Below, in pieces: positions 43,034 through 51,218 of a stretch of 64,000 nucleotides of DNA. The stretch is from Polyangium sp. 6x1 (GTDB lineage Bacteria; Myxococcota_A; Polyangia; Polyangiales; Polyangiaceae). Each line of letters starts with the position of its first letter. Within the stretch, counting starts at the first letter, position 1. Below the pieces are notes generated by a model, which searched no databases, was not told the DNA's origin, and worked only from the letters and a program-made list of their open reading frames with translations. The DNA is taken from assembly GCF_029946515.1 (NCBI RefSeq), contig NZ_JARZHH010000027.1, forward strand, positions 1-64,000. Reading direction: 5' to 3'. Position numbers and translations under genes: made by a program.

Positions 43034-44824
43034 TCATTCGCCGCGCGCGGCGCGCTCGTAGAGCATCGCGGCCGCGCGCAGATCACCGATTCGTTCGTAG
43101 AGCTGCGCCGCGCGGGCGAGGCTCCCCGTGGCGAGCGCGCGCGCGGCCTGCTCGCGCAGCCGGGCCGCGTCGCCCTCGCCGTCCTGCACGCCGAAGTCGA
43201 TGGGCAGCTTCCGGGCCGCCGCGCGCTCCGCGTCCGCGCGCGCGCGCTGCTCGATCTCCGCGAGCTTTTTGGTTGTTTCGCCAAACGGTTCGGCGTGCAT
43301 GGCGGGCGGCTCCGCGATCCACGCCGCCCAGGCCGGCGAGAGCGAATCGATCGCGAACACGAACGATCCGCCGCGCGTGACGACCACGAGCTCGCCCTCC
43401 TTCGGCCCGAGGGCCCGGCGCCGCGCCTCGGGCGGCATGGCCGGGAAAAACCCGAGCCCCTGCTCGATGTAAATGGCCCCCGGCCCGATCCGCGCGAGCG
43501 CCACGCCGAACGGCACGCGCGACACGGTCTCGTCCGCCGCGAGCAGCAGGTGCCGATCGCCTCCGAACGCGAGATACACCGAATCCCCGGCGGGCAGCCG
43601 CAAAAGCCATTGCCGCGCCCAGGCGAGCTCGTCGGTGTCGAGCAAGACCCCGTCGATCCGGCTCGCGCGCCCGCCCTGCACGAGCTCCACCTGGATCGGC
43701 TCCGGCAGCCGCGCCGCCGCTTTTCCCATCTCGATCGGCGCCGCCGCTCGATCCGGCAAGGTCACGAGGGATGCGCCGGCGACCATTTCGCCGAGCAGAC
43801 GCAGGCGCGCGTGCCCTGTATCCACCGCGCCGAGCACCCAGACCTCGTCCCGCCCCAGAAACGACGCAAAAAACGGCGCCCACGCCGGCGCGTCGCACCG
43901 CGCATCCACGAAGAGCCGCGCGTCCCCGCCCGCCGCATACGCGACCATCACGCCCGGTAGATCCCCGAGCCGCGCGATCCACGACGCCGGCACCACGCCT
44001 TTCGGCGCGTGCACGCGCATCCACACGACGCCCGCGCCCTCCCCTTCCTCGGCGAGCGCGCGCCGCTCGGCCGGCGCGAGCGCGACCACGAGCCCGAGCG
44101 CGAGACAACGCCCCACGACCCAGCGCGCGAGCTCCGGCGGCACCACGGCCACGACCTCGCTCCGCGCCCGCGCGCGCTCGGCGCGCAGCGACGTCGATTC
44201 GAGCAGCGCCGCGAGGGGCACCGCGCTCCACGACGTCCGCTCGAGCCGCTCCACGTCGCGCCCCGTCACCAGCACCGTGCGTGAGGGCCGCTCTGGCAAA
44301 AGGATCCGCGGCGGCATGGGTTTTCCGTCCGGCAGCATGGCGACCCACGCGCGCGGCGCGTCCAGGGTCGGCTCCTCTCCTGCGCCCGCGACGAGGCCCG
44401 TGAATGCGCGACCTCCGGCCAGACGCGCGAGCATCGCCGCCTTCTCGGGCGCCGCGGCCGCCTCGACCCATATTTTTTCTTGTGGACCTCTCCGACAAAC
44501 CACGCGCGCCGCGAGCCTCGCCCCGCCGAGCGCCCCGAGAAATGCGAGGGCCTCGCCCGCGCCGGGAAACATGGCCCCGCAGAGGTTCGCCCCGAGGAGC
44601 GCCATGGCCTGCCCTGCCGGCGCCTGGGAAAACTCCGCCACGGCCTCGGCTTGCGGAGGTGCCATCGCAGCCGGCGGCGAAATTGGCGGCGGAGACGGCG
44701 GTTTGGGCGGAGGAGGAGGCGGCGGCGGCGGATTCTCCTTCGCCGACGCCTCATCCGATCGCGCCACGTCGCCTGTGCGCCCAAAGAGCCGCTGCCAGAA
44801 CGTCGCCGGTTTGTCCTCGCTCAT
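43034..44824 (-). CDS. Large component of the ubiquitin/MoxR cluster, unknown fold
   Basis: A 596-residue protein, last gene of the 11-gene operon. Layout: a short start (KPATFWQRLFGR), a Pro-rich stretch (about 30-50), an Ala/Gly-rich segment (about 55-95), then a long beta-rich region with repeated strand pairs (GVVWMRVHAPKGVVPASWIA, GELVVVTRGGSFVFAIDSL) that could be a propeller, and a C-terminal TPR-like pair (TGSLARAAQLYERIGDLRAA) resembling the upstream TPR protein. ATG 44824 overlaps the upstream stop by 4 bp. MoxR-vWA ternary systems are reported to carry large X-type proteins at this position, and this may be one. No enzymatic motif is seen. Confidence 0.65.
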   Translation of the reverse strand: MSEDKPATFWQRLFGRTGDVARSDEASAKENPPPPPPPPPKPPSPPPISPPAAMAPPQAEAVAEFSQAPAGQAMALLGANLCGAMFPGAGEALAFLGALGGARLAARVVCRRGPQEKIWVEAAAAPEKAAMLARLAGGRAFTGLVAGAGEEPTLDAPRAWVAMLPDGKPMPPRILLPERPSRTVLVTGRDVERLERTSWSAVPLAALLESTSLRAERARARSEVVAVVPPELARWVVGRCLALGLVVALAPAERRALAEEGEGAGVVWMRVHAPKGVVPASWIARLGDLPGVMVAYAAGGDARLFVDARCDAPAWAPFFASFLGRDEVWVLGAVDTGHARLRLLGEMVAGASLVTLPDRAAAPIEMGKAAARLPEPIQVELVQGGRASRIDGVLLDTDELAWARQWLLRLPAGDSVYLAFGGDRHLLLAADETVSRVPFGVALARIGPGAIYIEQGLGFFPAMPPEARRRALGPKEGELVVVTRGGSFVFAIDSLSPAWAAWIAEPPAMHAEPFGETTKKLAEIEQRARADAERAAARKLPIDFGVQDGEGDAARLREQAARALATGSLARAAQLYERIGDLRAAAMLYERAARGE

Positions 44825-45492
44825 CCGGCGTCCGCCTCCTCCTCCGGCGCGTGCAGCGAAAACGGCGGCGGCGCCACCTCCCCGAACACCCGCGAAGACC
44901 AGCGCTCCCAGAGCTCGTCCGCCTCGACACCTCGCGGCCCGGCGGCCAGCGCCAGCGCGGACAGATCCGGCCGCCGCATCGATTCCCCGATCAGCACCGC
45001 CCATTCCGTGACGCACCGATATCCCGACGCAGGCGACACCCGCGCGAGGTCTGGAAACACCTCCCGCAGCTTCTTCGCCGCCGCCGCGTGATCCCCGCGC
45101 GCCACGTCGCAACGCGCGCGCACGAGCGTCATCGACACCGTCTCCGCAACGTCGCGCATCGGCGCCGCGTCGATCACCTTCTCCGCCTCGGCGGCGAGCC
45201 CCATCTCGTGCACCAGCGTCCAGGCCCGCCGCATGGGCAGCTCCGCCCTCGCGAGGCAACGCCCGGCCGGCTCCCATTTCCCGGCCGCGTGAAAACACCG
45301 CGCGGCGTCCGCCCATTGCTCGGCGCGCTCGTAGGCCTTCGCGGCCTCGAAAAACCGCCCCTTTCGCTCGTGCAAAACGCCGAGGCTCCCCCACGCCTCG
45401 GCCGCCTCGAAGCAGCGGAGCGCCTCGTCCTCGTCCCCCATCGACAGCCAGCACCGCCCGGCCGACGCCCAGTGCTCCCGCGGCGACGTCAT
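44821..45492 (-). CDS. TPR-like protein of the ubiquitin/MoxR cluster
   Basis: A 223-residue helical protein made of short TPR/SEL-like repeats (GDEDEALRCFEAAEAWGSLG, RFFEAAKAYERAEQWADAAR, WEPAGRCLARAELPM). It ends without membrane or signal segments, so it is cytoplasmic. ATG 45492 overlaps the 85-residue gene's stop by 4 bp, and its own stop overlaps the next start by 4 bp. Probably a scaffold holding components of the machine together. The C-terminal repeats of the next protein are similar, suggesting a shared origin. Confidence 0.75.
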   Translation of the reverse strand: MTSPREHWASAGRCWLSMGDEDEALRCFEAAEAWGSLGVLHERKGRFFEAAKAYERAEQWADAARCFHAAGKWEPAGRCLARAELPMRRAWTLVHEMGLAAEAEKVIDAAPMRDVAETVSMTLVRARCDVARGDHAAAAKKLREVFPDLARVSPASGYRCVTEWAVLIGESMRRPDLSALALAAGPRGVEADELWERWSSRVFGEVAPPPFSLHAPEEEADAG

Positions 45493-45746
45493 TCGACCTC
45501 CGGCACGAGCGGCCCGCCTTCCGCCTCCTCGGCAGCCTCCTCGCGCGCGCCCCCGGCTTCACGCAAAAGCGCGCCGCCCTCGGGCCCCACCTCCCGCAGC
45601 CGCGGAAAAGCCGCGACGAACCGCCCCACCTCGGCGGCGATACGATCGTGCTCGGCCTCGGGCAGGTGGCGATCCTGATCGTCCACCAGAAACTCCTCGA
45701 CCTCCCCCGTCACCTTGTTGAATCGAAATCGCACGAGCGTCGGCAT
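45489..45746 (-). CDS. Small acidic protein of the ubiquitin/MoxR cluster
   Basis: An 85-residue protein: beta-strand pair at the start (TLVRFRFNKVTGEVEEFLVD), an acidic helix (EAEHDRIAAEVGRFVAAF) and an Ala/Glu-rich tail ending PEVE. ATG 45746 is preceded by GTAGGAGG. It lacks a C-terminal Gly-Gly, so it is not an obvious ubiquitin-like modifier even though its size is right. It overlaps the TPR gene by 4 bp. A small conserved subunit is likely; role unknown. Confidence 0.65.
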   Translation of the reverse strand: MPTLVRFRFNKVTGEVEEFLVDDQDRHLPEAEHDRIAAEVGRFVAAFPRLREVGPEGGALLREAGGAREEAAEEAEGGPLVPEVE

Positions 45747-45756
45747 GGCGCGCCTC

Positions 45757-46533
45757 CTACCTCGGCAGCTCGAACTCGATTTCGAGGACGTCGCCGTCCT
45801 CGTGCACCGAAATGCCCTGCGCCCCCCGGTGCCGCGCCATCGCGAGCAGCGCGTCCCGGTACGCCCGTGCGAGCAGCGCGTGAAATGCCCGCCGCGCCTC
45901 GGCAAAGACCCGATCCGCGCGCGCCTCCACCTGCCGCTGGAGCTCCGCTTGCCGCGCCGCCGCGCGTGCCTCGTAATCGGCCTCCGCCGCGCGCGCCGCC
46001 TGCGCCTCGACCTCCGCGTGCACGGCCGCCTCCGCGTCGCCCGCCGCCCGCGCCACGCGCGCCCGCGCCGCCGTCACGAGCGCCATCTCTGCGTTGGCCC
46101 GCGCCTCCGCGTCGGCCGCCTCCCGCGTCGAGCCGTTGTACCCGTCGTCGTAATAGTTGCCCCTCCCGCTCGCCGAAATCCGCTCCTCCACGCGCCCCGA
46201 CAAACGCCTCTCCGCCTCGCCCCGACCGACCACCTCCTCGCTTTGCGTGGCCACGATCGTCAAGCTCCGATCGTCCGGCGAATACAGCGCCCATCCTCCG
46301 TCGATGGCATACCGATATCCCTCCGGCACCTCCCGCCACGCGAGATCCCCCGCGTCGAGCGCGCGCTCCAGCGCGGCGAGGGCCGGCGCGCCGAGCGACG
46401 CCGCGAGCGATTGCCGGATCCGCACCTCGCCACGCACCGTCCCCGTCCGCGACGCCACCCGGCGCACTTCACGCTCCCACGCCTCCACGATCGCGCGTGT
46501 CGCCGTCACCTCCACTCGACGCGGATTGCACAT
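45757..46533 (-). CDS. Coiled-coil protein of the ubiquitin/MoxR cluster
   Basis: A 258-residue protein. The N-terminal domain (about 1-130; MCNPRRVEVTATRAIVEAWE, LGAPALAALERALDAGDLAW, GGWALYSPDDRSLTIVAT) is alpha/beta and ends in a Gly/Tyr linker. The middle is a long Ala/Glu/Arg coiled coil (about 135-225), and the C-terminus is a strand pair (GISVHEDGDVLEIEFELPR). Its ATG overlaps the MoxR stop by one base (TGATG). Probably an adaptor linking MoxR to another subunit, by position. The MCNPRR start looks like a conserved family signature, but I cannot name the family with certainty. Confidence 0.68.
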   Translation of the reverse strand: MCNPRRVEVTATRAIVEAWEREVRRVASRTGTVRGEVRIRQSLAASLGAPALAALERALDAGDLAWREVPEGYRYAIDGGWALYSPDDRSLTIVATQSEEVVGRGEAERRLSGRVEERISASGRGNYYDDGYNGSTREAADAEARANAEMALVTAARARVARAAGDAEAAVHAEVEAQAARAAEADYEARAAARQAELQRQVEARADRVFAEARRAFHALLARAYRDALLAMARHRGAQGISVHEDGDVLEIEFELPR

Positions 46534-47699
46534 CACGCCTCCTCGAGCCGCGCGAGCACGCGGCGCACGACGACCTCGATTCGCTCCCGCAGCTCCCGCC
46601 CGTCCGGGTGATCCAGGATCACCTCGCGCCGCAGCCGATTGAGCGCCATCAAATGCGCCGAGATCGCCGTCTCCCCGCGCAGGCTCCCCTCGCGCTCCTC
46701 CAGCGTCTCCAGGTCCGCGAGGATATGTTTTTGCCCGCGCGCCCGCGGCGCCTTCGCGCCTCCGGCCTCGGCGATCCGCGTCTCCACCACGCGCCGCAGG
46801 ATCGGCGCGTCCGACGGCCGCGACCACGCGTGCTTGATCGGCCACAGATCGTCGGCCGCCGCTTGCTCCCGCCCCGCGACGAGCGCCGCGCCCGCGACGA
46901 GCTTGAGCCCCTTCACGATCCGCCGATCCGACAGCTCCAGCCCCTCGGCCCGCGTATCCCGCAGGATCTGCTCGTAGAGCGGCCGCACCTCCGCGAGCTT
47001 CACCTCGGCGAGGTGATATTGCAGCGCCCGCACCGCCGATTCCTTCAGAATCGGCACCACGGCCGTCCCCTCCCCGCGCTCGCTCCTCTTCGCCGCGTCG
47101 AGCCGCTCCACTTCGAGGTCCCAGCCTCGATCGAGCAATTCGCCGAGCCCCTCGTCCGGCGCCGACGGGGCCAGCACCCGCAGCGCGAATCGATCGGCGA
47201 ACGCCTTCAGCGTCGGATCGTCCGGCAGCTCGTTCGAGGCGCCGACGAGCGACATCAGCGGCACCCGCTGCCGGACCGGACCATTATGAAACACGCGCTC
47301 GTTCACCAGCGTGAGCAGCGTGTTCAGGATCGCGCTCCCGCCCTGGAACACTTCGTCGAGGAACGCGATCGTCGCCGAGGGCAACATCCCCTCCGTGCGC
47401 ACGTGGTATCGCCCCTCTTGAAAGGCCGGCAAATCCAGCGGTCCGAAGATCTCCGCCGGCTCCGTGAACCGCGTCAGCAGGTAATGGAACCGCGGCGCGT
47501 CGATCTGCTCGGCGAAGCGCGTCAGCAGATCACTCTTCGCCGTGCCGGGCGGACCGAGCAGGAGCACGTGCTCCTGACAAACGGCGCCGAGCACGAGGAT
47601 GTCGACCGCCTCGTCCCGCAGGAAAAACTGCCGCTTCAGCTCCTTCGAGAGCCGCGACAGCCGGTCCACCGTCCGAAGGGTCGCCTCCGGATAACTCAC
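46533..47699 (-). CDS. MoxR-type AAA+ ATPase of the ubiquitin/MoxR cluster
   Basis: A 388-residue AAA+ protein. Walker A is GPPGTAKS (49-56), Walker B IAFLDEVF (111-118), sensor 1 VGASNELPDDP, and the arginine-bearing ADRFALRV follows. It has a longer, diverged lid (to 388) than housekeeping MoxR proteins, as in RavA-like members. GTG 47699 follows GGAGGAGG and overlaps the AAA gene stop by 4 bp (GTGA). MoxR ATPases act with vWA proteins, and the divergent WD40-vWA gene at 54319 is the likely partner. It probably remodels a target or loads the vWA component (inference). Confidence 0.88.
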   Translation of the reverse strand: MSYPEATLRTVDRLSRLSKELKRQFFLRDEAVDILVLGAVCQEHVLLLGPPGTAKSDLLTRFAEQIDAPRFHYLLTRFTEPAEIFGPLDLPAFQEGRYHVRTEGMLPSATIAFLDEVFQGGSAILNTLLTLVNERVFHNGPVRQRVPLMSLVGASNELPDDPTLKAFADRFALRVLAPSAPDEGLGELLDRGWDLEVERLDAAKRSERGEGTAVVPILKESAVRALQYHLAEVKLAEVRPLYEQILRDTRAEGLELSDRRIVKGLKLVAGAALVAGREQAAADDLWPIKHAWSRPSDAPILRRVVETRIAEAGGAKAPRARGQKHILADLETLEEREGSLRGETAISAHLMALNRLRREVILDHPDGRELRERIEVVVRRVLARLEEA

Positions 47700-49699
47700 G
47701 TCGATCCTCCTCCGGACGTCCCAGGTCCGCCGGGGCCGTTCCCCGACGAAAGCGTGAACAATGCCCCCGACGGCCGCCTCGGCCCGGGCCCCGACGGCGC
47801 GCGCGCGGCCACCGCCACGATCGGCGCGGCCCCTTCGAGCCTCTGCTCGTCGGCCGCCGCGCGAATTCGCCCGACCAAAAATCCGAGCCGCTCCGGCGTC
47901 GGCAGGGCGGGCGGCGTCTCGCAAAACAGCCCCACGCACGCGTCGCGGAAGATCGACCGGATCTGATCGCCGTTCATCCCGTGCGTCGCCTCCGCGATCA
48001 CGTCGAGCAGCGCCGGGCTCGCCTCGATCCGAAAGTGCTTTGCGTGCACCTCGGCGATGCGCCGCCGCGCCGCCTCGTCCGGCAGACCGATGGCGATCGG
48101 CTGAAACCGGCTCGGCCGGAGCAGCGCCTCGTCAATGAGGTTCAGCCTGTTTGTCGTGCCAATCACCAGCATCGGCACGTCGGGCCGGAACCCATCCATC
48201 TCCGTCAGGATCTGCGCGACGAGGGCGTTACCTGCGCGGCTCCCGCCGTCGTCGCGCCCGCTGCGCTTCGCCGCGATCGAATCGAACTCGTCGAACACCA
48301 CCACGCTCGGCGCGTTCCGCCGCGCCTCGGCGAAGATCGCGCGGAGCTTCCTCTCGCTCTCGCCCACGTACATGTCCGTCACCTCCGGCCCGGACACGAC
48401 GCGGATCGTCGCGTTCATCTGGTTCGCGATCGCCTTCGCGAACAGCGTCTTTCCCGTCCCCGGCGGCCCGTGGAACAGAAATCCCCGCGGGATGAGCTCG
48501 CGCCGGAGCTTGTCGTCCGGGAGCTGAAAGACCCCCGCGAGCAACTGGATCGCCCGCGAGAGCAGCGCCTTGACGTCCTCGTAGCCCCCGATGTCGCCCA
48601 TCGTGACGTCGGGAATGACGAAATCTTCGGACGTCTGCGCCTTGAACACGCGGATCGACTCGTAGAGCCGCGCGACCCGCGAGGGGTTGTTCGGGTCATG
48701 CCCGCGCTGCGCCTCGATGTGGACGGCGTACGCAATCGCGTCGCGCAGGCGGATCGGATTGAGCCCGGCGACCTGCTTGAAGAGCTCCACCGGGTTGTAA
48801 TCGGCGAACATCGCTCTTTCTCTCTGGGTCACGAGCGCCACGCCCACCGGCGCGCGCCGCCCCTCCACCGGCACCTCCCGCGGCAGCCCCGAGAGCGAGA
48901 TCCGCACGGAAAACCGCGCCGCCACGACCTCCGGCACCACGAGCGATCGATCCGCGAACGCGAGCAACGGCCGATCCGGCGCCTCGTACAAGAGCTCCGT
49001 GATCTCCCGCGCCTCGCTCGACATCCCGCGCTCGGTCGCCGCCACGAGCAGATCGAGGTGCGGCAGCACCAGCACCTGCCCCTCCTTCAACCCGAAGATC
49101 AGCTCCCGCAGCCGCGCGATCTGCATCTGCCTGAGGCCCCGCGGCACGATCCCCGCTTCCGCTTCCTCGGGCGGCAGCTCCAGCACCACCCGATCGAGCC
49201 GCGCCGCCGCCACGATCCGCGGCCAGAGGTGCCGCACGATCAGTTTGTCGCAAATGACCATTGCGGACAGGCCAGCCCGCAGGAACGACGCGACTTGCTC
49301 GATCTCGTCGCCGTACGCGATCTCCACGGCCTGCGCCTCCGAGATCGCCTGCGGGTGCCCGTCCGCGGCGGGCGCGGCGGGCGCTCGCGCGACAGGAGGC
49401 GCCTTCGCCGCCGCGGGCGCGATCGGCGCGACGACCGGCGCGGGCGCGACGACCGGCGCGGCCGCCGCCTTCAGCGTGAGCCCCGGCGGCCAGAAGACCG
49501 GCGTGCGCTCGGAGATCGTCACCACCTTGATCCGCAGGTCCGACACGCGCCGATCGAGCACCTCGGCGAGCGGCTCCAGCGACAGCGCCGGCCACGCTTC
49601 GAGCACCTCGCGCAGCGTCCGATCCTGCGCATTGAACAGCGCATCCTGAAACGCCTCGGCGTCCCCGAGCGGCGCGAGCGAGACGAGCGTCCGGCTCAT
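47696..49699 (-). CDS. CDC48/FtsH-like double AAA ATPase
   Basis: A 667-residue protein. An Ala/Pro linker (about 78-112) separates an N-terminal domain from a degenerate first AAA domain (about 115-275: no Walker A, but EGQVLVLPHLDLLV and RFSVRISL remain). The second AAA domain (about 365-610) is intact: GPPGTGKT (411-418), pore loop MYVGES (443-448), Walker B VVVFDEFDS (466-474), sensor GTTNR and arginine finger LLRPSRF. No HEXXH protease domain follows, so it is an unfoldase rather than FtsH itself. Placed in an operon with E1, E2, RING and JAB, it is the natural counterpart of CDC48/p97 in eukaryotic ubiquitin pathways. Start ATG 49699 overlaps the previous stop by 4 bp. Confidence 0.88.
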   Translation of the reverse strand: MSRTLVSLAPLGDAEAFQDALFNAQDRTLREVLEAWPALSLEPLAEVLDRRVSDLRIKVVTISERTPVFWPPGLTLKAAAAPVVAPAPVVAPIAPAAAKAPPVARAPAAPAADGHPQAISEAQAVEIAYGDEIEQVASFLRAGLSAMVICDKLIVRHLWPRIVAAARLDRVVLELPPEEAEAGIVPRGLRQMQIARLRELIFGLKEGQVLVLPHLDLLVAATERGMSSEAREITELLYEAPDRPLLAFADRSLVVPEVVAARFSVRISLSGLPREVPVEGRRAPVGVALVTQRERAMFADYNPVELFKQVAGLNPIRLRDAIAYAVHIEAQRGHDPNNPSRVARLYESIRVFKAQTSEDFVIPDVTMGDIGGYEDVKALLSRAIQLLAGVFQLPDDKLRRELIPRGFLFHGPPGTGKTLFAKAIANQMNATIRVVSGPEVTDMYVGESERKLRAIFAEARRNAPSVVVFDEFDSIAAKRSGRDDGGSRAGNALVAQILTEMDGFRPDVPMLVIGTTNRLNLIDEALLRPSRFQPIAIGLPDEAARRRIAEVHAKHFRIEASPALLDVIAEATHGMNGDQIRSIFRDACVGLFCETPPALPTPERLGFLVGRIRAAADEQRLEGAAPIVAVAARAPSGPGPRRPSGALFTLSSGNGPGGPGTSGGGST

Positions 49700-50622
49700 G
49701 CGTCCTCCCCGGAGAGGTGCGCGCCGAGCTGAAACAGCCGCGTCCCTTCGAGCATCCCTTCGAGATCGAGCCCGTGCCGCTTGCGCAGAAGCTCGCCGTG
49801 CGCCCTCCGGATCCGCCAGAGCGGGCCGTAAAACGAAGCCACCGCGAGCGTGTCCTCGATCTTCGCCTCCGGGTCCCCTCGCCCCGTGATCACCGCGCGC
49901 GCCGCCGCGATCTCCTCCATCACGCGCTCGCGATGAAACACGAGCGCCGCCTCGTACACCTCGATCACGAGATCGAGCAAGCTCGCGTCTCCCGTGCGGA
50001 GCCGCTCCATCGCCGCCGCGCGAAACCGCCGCACCTCGCGCGGAGCGCCCGGCCGCGCGAATGTTTGGACCACCAACCTTCTCCCGTCCGCGTGCCCGGC
50101 GAGCGCCGCGATCGTCAGGACGGTCTCGTCCTCCCCGCCGGGCGCGGGCCTCTCCCGCACGGCCGTGAGCGGCGAGCGCGCGCGCAGCATGTCCGCGAGA
50201 TCCGCGTCGATCGACGTCGCGAGCGCCCGCGACACGATCGCGTCGCGCAGCACGAGATCCCACGCCCCCGAGAGCTCCGGACAGGCCTCCGCGAGCGCCT
50301 CCGCCACGCTTTTCGCGTCCGCGAGCCCCACCGCCGCGGCGAGCACGACGCCGCCGGGCCCGAGCGGCCTCCCGTCTCCGAGCGGCGGCGCGCGCAGGCC
50401 GAGCTTCGCCGCGTGGATCGAGGCGAGGGCCCCCGCCGCGGCTCGCAGGGCCTCGGGCGGCGCGAGCAACGAAGGAAACCCCATCCCCCCTTGCGGCGTC
50501 CTTCCGTGAGGCCGTGCTCCGCCGGGCCCACGCACCCACGCGATGACCTCCGCCGCGATCGCCGTGGCCGGCGAGGCCCGCCCCGTGGTTCGTCTCGACG
50601 CACCGTGTTCGAGCTCGGTCAC
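49696..50622 (-). CDS. Unknown component of the ubiquitin/MoxR cluster
   Basis: A 308-residue protein not recognised by motif. The N-terminal 60 residues are Gly/Pro-rich; the centre is Ala-rich alpha/beta (GPGGVVLAAAVGLADAKSVA, TVLTIAALAGHADGRRLVVQ); the C-terminus is helical (LDLVIEVYEAALVFHRERVM, SFYGPLWRIRRAHGELLRKR, LFQLGAHLSGEDA). GTG 50622 follows GGAGG and overlaps the JAB stop by 4 bp; its stop overlaps the AAA start by 4 bp. Such tight linkage between a JAB protease and an unfoldase suggests a bridging or substrate-binding subunit. Confidence 0.65.
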   Translation of the reverse strand: MTELEHGASRRTTGRASPATAIAAEVIAWVRGPGGARPHGRTPQGGMGFPSLLAPPEALRAAAGALASIHAAKLGLRAPPLGDGRPLGPGGVVLAAAVGLADAKSVAEALAEACPELSGAWDLVLRDAIVSRALATSIDADLADMLRARSPLTAVRERPAPGGEDETVLTIAALAGHADGRRLVVQTFARPGAPREVRRFRAAAMERLRTGDASLLDLVIEVYEAALVFHRERVMEEIAAARAVITGRGDPEAKIEDTLAVASFYGPLWRIRRAHGELLRKRHGLDLEGMLEGTRLFQLGAHLSGEDA

Positions 50623-51218
50623 GCGAGCACCTCCACGGCGCAAGACACGAGGAAATCGCCTTGCCGCGCGAAAAACGCGACCTCGCGCCCCTCGGGATCG
50701 AGCGCCGGATCCACGCAAACGAGCGCCGCCACCTGCCAGGGCCGCCGGAACGTGGAGAAGTGCAGATCCCGATCCGCGACGGACAAACCGCGATCCTCCG
50801 GCCCCTTGACGAGGTGCGTGTGAAACCAGCCGAGGATCGACGCGCCTCCCCGCGTCGCCTCGGCATGCCGCCGCATCGAGGCGAACGACTCCGGGGAAAA
50901 CACGAGCGCGTCCGGCGCCTCCTCCGTGTGCTCGGCCCGGATCACCTCCGTCACCACGACGAGCCACCGCGAAGGCGCGTCCGCGTCGCGGTGCACCTCG
51001 CCGAACAAGAATCCGCCCTCCTCCACCTCGCGCGAAAATCCCCACGAAACCCCGAGCGAATCGCGCACGTTTTCCCGGACGAACACGTCCACGGGCCCCT
51101 CGGCGCGCGCCGCTCCGGGCCAGCCGCAGGCGCGCGGACCGAGCGTGCTCTTCTGCCGGAGCGGCGGCGGCGGCTCCTCGATCGGGGACACGCCGAACGC
51201 CTTCTTCGCCCGGATCAT
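50619..51218 (-). CDS. JAB/JAMM metallo-isopeptidase
   Basis: A 199-residue protein with a JAB1/MPN domain (about 45-185). The JAMM zinc and catalytic residues are present: Glu67 in EEGGFLFG, His133 and His135 in GWFHTH, Ser146 and Asp149 in LSVADRD. This matches an active deubiquitinase-like enzyme that would cut a ubiquitin-like protein from its targets or process its precursor. The sequence before it (1-45) is a disordered leader. ATG 51218 overlaps the E2 gene's stop by 4 bp. In related bacterial pathways (for example the Cap3 and Bil-type proteins) the JAB enzyme removes the modifier. Confidence 0.9.
   Translation of the reverse strand: MIRAKKAFGVSPIEEPPPPLRQKSTLGPRACGWPGAARAEGPVDVFVRENVRDSLGVSWGFSREVEEGGFLFGEVHRDADAPSRWLVVVTEVIRAEHTEEAPDALVFSPESFASMRRHAEATRGGASILGWFHTHLVKGPEDRGLSVADRDLHFSTFRRPWQVAALVCVDPALDPEGREVAFFARQGDFLVSCAVEVLA

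Noticed and set aside
45489-45746. 85-aa protein as the ubiquitin-like modifier
   Set aside because: Size fits, but the C-terminus is PEVE, with no Gly-Gly and no clear beta-grasp pattern.
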